Source: Chitinophagaceae bacterium
GTDB lineage: Bacteria > Bacteroidota > Bacteroidia > Chitinophagales > Chitinophagaceae
Direction of reading: 5' to 3'
Assembly: GCA_003168265.1 (NCBI GenBank)
Contig: PMSV01000016.1
Coordinates: 1-36,202, forward strand
DNA: 36,202 nt
The stretch's first letter is position 1, and each line of letters begins with the position of its first letter. Shown here one piece after another: positions 33,693 to 36,202 of the stretch. The notes beneath the pieces are model-generated. The model was not told the DNA's origin, did not search any database, and saw only the letters and a list, made by a program, of their open reading frames with translations. Made by a program: the position numbers and the translations under genes.

Positions 33693-34317
33693 ATCAGGTT
33701 CATTTAATCCAGCAAACCTCCTTGCAAATAGGTCAATAATTGACTACAGTGTTTTATATTTGAACCCCAAACTTCCTACGTTCCACCGAGCGCCTGAGAA
33801 AATTTGCTTGTAGGGTTTACCAATACAAACAAAGACTACGGGCGTTTTTCTATTAAAGAGATTTGATTTTTAGTTTGGAAGCTTTTCCGGTACGTGCAGC
33901 CATCTTACAGATTTTAGATAGAAAATACTTTAAAATCTATCAAATTCGACCTCATTCCATATTCCCATCATCTAAGTAAATACCCTTAGACAAAATCAAT
34001 GAAACCACTTTTTCCAGGGGTAACTGTCATGGAGAATAAGAATATTTGATATGGTTATTAGAACAAAATCAGTCTTTTCAAGCAAATTTTCAGATAGTAT
34101 TTGAGCACATAAAATCTGTTAAAATATCAATAAAATAAATATTTGTATTAATTATTTTATTTTAATATAGGTTCTTTGACTTGTGATTAAAAATAATATC
34201 CTATGAAAGCAGTACTTACATTTTGATTTGTACTCGGTAAAAGTACCCGCATATTTTTAAAATATCAATGGCCTTTGCGCTTTATAATATGCTTGCAACT
34301 TTCTAAAGCCTATCAAA
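33693..34317. other. AT-rich gene-free stretch
   Basis: About 625 nt without a convincing reading frame on either strand. An 8-bp inverted repeat lies at 33909-33938 (AGATTTTA and TAAAATCT). A short protein-like patch near 33785-33860 (STERLRKFACRVYQYKQR) ends at a stop and matches nothing I know; it may be a remnant. The stretch 34,120-34,180 is almost pure A/T. A promoter for the exported-protein gene at 34318 probably lies within its last 100 nt. Confidence 0.4.
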
Positions 34318-34815
34318 ATGAAAAAATCACTGTCATTTCTTTGTATACTCTCCATATTTTTTCAGCCAAATGTTGGCGATGCACAATCACAAAATCTCAA
34401 AAGTCAAGCAATCGCTATTTCAAATTCAAACCTGAAGATTAAGGAATCTGGATTTGAGATTTATATTTGTGTACTAAGATACAGGGATAGCATCATATTG
34501 GATATGGCCCCATTGCCACGGCAAAGTCAATATGCTTCCGTTAATAACTATCGTTATGTGGGTTATGATTTTGGTAAGCCGGTTATGATGAAGATCTCTC
34601 AGGATAAAATTTCAAAAGATGACTTGCTGAACCTTGTTTCCAATTTTAAGTTCGAGTTTTCGAACGGGTTCCTATATAAAGAATTTTATATACCTGCTGA
34701 TCAGAAGAATGCGAACAAGGATCATAATTTCCATTTGATCAATCCGCAGTCTGAAAAGTTAATCTGTCCGTCATTCTTGTCATTTAGAGTTGAAAAAATT
34801 ATTCTCAGCGATTAG
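34318..34815 (+). CDS. Exported hypothetical protein
   Basis: A 165-aa protein with a clear Sec signal peptide (MKKSLSFLCILSIFF, cleavage expected after GDAQ near residue 23). The mature part is beta-rich (IYICVLRYRDSIILDMAP, YVGYDFGKPVMMKIS) and not recognised. It is followed after 90 nt by a small cytosolic-type gene (34906), and the same order, an exported protein then a member of that small family, recurs at 35454-36202. Low GC and lack of recognisable relatives are like other island genes. Confidence 0.6.
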   Translation: MKKSLSFLCILSIFFQPNVGDAQSQNLKSQAIAISNSNLKIKESGFEIYICVLRYRDSIILDMAPLPRQSQYASVNNYRYVGYDFGKPVMMKISQDKISKDDLLNLVSNFKFEFSNGFLYKEFYIPADQKNANKDHNFHLINPQSEKLICPSFLSFRVEKIILSD

Positions 34816-34905
34816 AGGTAATTAGCCGTTCTATCCCATTAATTCTTCCTTCCAATATCAGAGAAAATTTGTTTCTATTTTCATAACGAGGACAAATTTA
34901 ATTTT

Positions 34906-35283
34906 ATGCTTGATGTGCATGACCTAAGGGTTGGCAATATTCTTGCGCTTATTGGTGAAGAATTGATTGCTTCTTCTCCAATTGTGGCAATAGACGAAAT
35001 TGGGCTTGTCCATCTGGAAGGAATGGAATATCCGGAAAATATAGACAATATGGTTGGCGTCCCTTTTCAATCCGGTTTCTTTCTTGAGAAAGCAGACGTT
35101 GTCAATTCCGCACGAAAATTGGGTATGCTTATTTTGCCATTTCTGAAAAGTGGGGATATAATCTATTCCGTTAATATAGAATTTCATGGCACTTTTATCA
35201 AAGCATGCTTTTTTGTACATGAATTACAGAATACCATGATCGATTTGATAGGTATTGATCCATATGCATTATCCTCCTTATAA
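34906..35283 (+). CDS. Hypothetical protein, first copy of a tandem paralogue family
   Basis: A 125-aa protein without signal peptide. It begins MLDVHDLRVGNILALIGEE and continues with AIDEIGLVHLEGMEYPENID and GVPFQSGFFLEKADVVN. This resembles the small Bacteroidota proteins of the pattern 'LRIGN...PL..EWLEKLGF' often found near phage and toxin-related genes, though I cannot name the family. A second copy starts at 35949. About half of the aligned residues are identical by eye over the first 84 positions. Confidence 0.6.
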   Translation: MLDVHDLRVGNILALIGEELIASSPIVAIDEIGLVHLEGMEYPENIDNMVGVPFQSGFFLEKADVVNSARKLGMLILPFLKSGDIIYSVNIEFHGTFIKACFFVHELQNTMIDLIGIDPYALSSL

Positions 35284-35427
35284 ATCTTTGGAAAATCAGT
35301 CGCTAAAGGAAAACGGCGTTAGTTCATCATATTGGACATGAACTAAGGCGGGAGAGCAACAAAAAAACGCTTTTTTACGGTTTAAGTAGGGGTGTTTTTA
35401 CTCTTCACGGATATCCTTATCCGGGTA

Positions 35428-35449
35428 GCTTTATTTTCTAAAATAAAGC
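35428..35449. repeat. Perfect inverted repeat just before the lipoprotein start codon
   Basis: GCTTTATTTT and AAAATAAAGC form a 10-bp perfect inverted repeat separated by 2 nt, ending 4 nt before ATG 35454. In RNA it could mask the translation start; in DNA it could be an operator. Another 9-bp inverted repeat (TTAGTTCAT with ATGAACTAA) lies at 35319-35346. Confidence 0.45.
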
Positions 35450-35453
35450 GATT

Positions 35454-35885
35454 ATGAAAACATACAGAGTCTTATTACTCGTCTTTCTTCCTGGATTCAT
35501 AACATTAATTTACTTGTCTTGCAACGAAGCTAATGTTTCCAAGGAACAGCTGACTTATCCGATTTTAAATTCCAGGATCGCCGGAACAGAAGACTATTTA
35601 AAACAAGAAGGTCAAAGATTGATTCCCAAATCGGATCTAATCATCGCCTGTCAGATTAGAATACTTAGATCTGGAAATCATACTATTGATACCGCTTCAA
35701 ACATTTTTTATGGCGTCAATATCCTAGATTTAAATCTAATAATTGGTTCAAAAACATTTAATGAAGAAATATTTATTTCAAATGACTTTGCCACAAAAAA
35801 GAGAAATCTGAATCGCTTTTCCCGAATTGTTGTTTGTAAAGACAGTTCAGGCAATTGGAAGTATAAGGTTCAATTTTCATTTTAA
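35454..35885 (+). CDS. Putative lipoprotein, hypothetical
   Basis: A 143-aa protein with an N-terminal hydrophobic segment and a lipobox-like end, IYLSC, giving Cys23 as the likely lipidated residue. The mature part (SDLIIACQIRILRSGNH, IFYGVNILDLNLIIG) has no known domain. It occupies the same place relative to the second paralogue (35949) as the exported 165-aa protein does relative to the first (34906). A perfect inverted repeat stands directly before its ATG. Confidence 0.6.
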   Translation: MKTYRVLLLVFLPGFITLIYLSCNEANVSKEQLTYPILNSRIAGTEDYLKQEGQRLIPKSDLIIACQIRILRSGNHTIDTASNIFYGVNILDLNLIIGSKTFNEEIFISNDFATKKRNLNRFSRIVVCKDSSGNWKYKVQFSF

Positions 35886-35948
35886 TTATTCCATACAGTT
35901 ATTTTGAAAATCTAAAAGGATTGATTTTATCACAACATACAAAAATTT

Positions 35949-36202
35949 ATGATCGAAGTACACGATATACGAATCGGCAATATCCTTTCTCTTATCGATG
36001 AAGAAGAAATAGATCCATCAAAAGTAGTTTCTATTGATGAAATCGGTTTGGTTCAATTGGAAAGTACTGAATACCCGGAAAATATCGAGAATATAGTTGG
36101 TGTTAGAATTCCGTCAGACTTCTTTGCCAAGAAAGAAAAACTGCTAGGTCAACTTCGAACGTTGGGTTTCATTATCTCACCATTTCAAATTGGTGAGAAT
36201 AG
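35949..36202 (+). CDS. Second copy of the tandem paralogue family, cut by window end
   Basis: An open frame from ATG 35949 runs 84 codons to the window edge. MIEVHDIRIGNILSLIDEE and SIDEIGLVQLESTEYPENIE align residue for residue with the protein at 34906, with spacing preserved. It is therefore a paralogue from local duplication; the C-terminal third is outside the window. No signal peptide. Confidence 0.65.
   Translation, partial: MIEVHDIRIGNILSLIDEEEIDPSKVVSIDEIGLVQLESTEYPENIENIVGVRIPSDFFAKKEKLLGQLRTLGFIISPFQIGEN

Noticed and set aside
1-36202. CRISPR arrays, insertion sequences or integrases
   Set aside because: No regularly spaced repeats, terminal inverted repeats or transposase/recombinase motifs are visible anywhere in the window.

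Overview
The window looks like a chromosomal segment of a Bacteroidota bacterium, most likely in or near Chitinophagaceae. The reasons are a type III glutamine synthetase, a Bacteroidota-style heptose epimerase next to purL, a Porphyromonas-type deiminase, Lol-type lipoproteins, weak or absent Shine-Dalgarno sites, and -7 boxes of the TAnnTTTG type. No full-length rRNA, tRNA, CRISPR array, transposase or integrase is visible.

Left part (1 to about 14,630) is mostly housekeeping. It holds hldD (cut by the window edge), purL with an in-frame repeat insertion, two glycosyltransferases and a polytopic membrane protein of probable surface-polysaccharide function, glnN, cmk, clpC, a STAS-domain protein, a fructosamine-kinase-like protein and RNase Z.

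Middle part (about 14,700 to 21,810) is a carbohydrate and secretion segment. It has a secreted GH2 glycosidase followed by a 45-codon signal-peptide remnant, a divergent DUF1080-cupredoxin lipoprotein, a decayed VOC/glyoxalase pseudogene, a DeoR-family repressor and a six-repeat NHL lipoprotein.

At 21,832-21,910 lies what looks like the last 14 nt of a tRNA gene (tRNA-Asp-like, minus strand) together with its terminator. Everything to the right is lower in GC, rich in nucleases and hypotheticals, and partly decayed. I infer that 21,911 to beyond 36,202 is the interior of a genomic island integrated in that tRNA gene, whose intact copy should lie to the right of the window.

The island carries several possible defence modules. 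(i) A PD-(D/E)XK nuclease-like protein is followed 7 nt later by a protein resembling a proteasome/HslV-type Ntn hydrolase with Thr at position 2, and then by a gene split by one in-frame TAA. (ii) An HTH-HNH nuclease overlaps by ATGA with an intact-looking agmatine/peptidylarginine deiminase homologue. (iii) An Mrr-like restriction enzyme sits beside a Cas4-like/DEDD exonuclease fusion (DUF2779). (iv) A BCS1-like AAA ATPase, a WYL regulator and a four-cysteine protein form a plus-strand operon. The right end has a tandem arrangement in which an exported protein gene alternates with copies of a small cytosolic paralogue family. The strongest candidate for an undescribed system is module (i), followed by (ii) and (iv).
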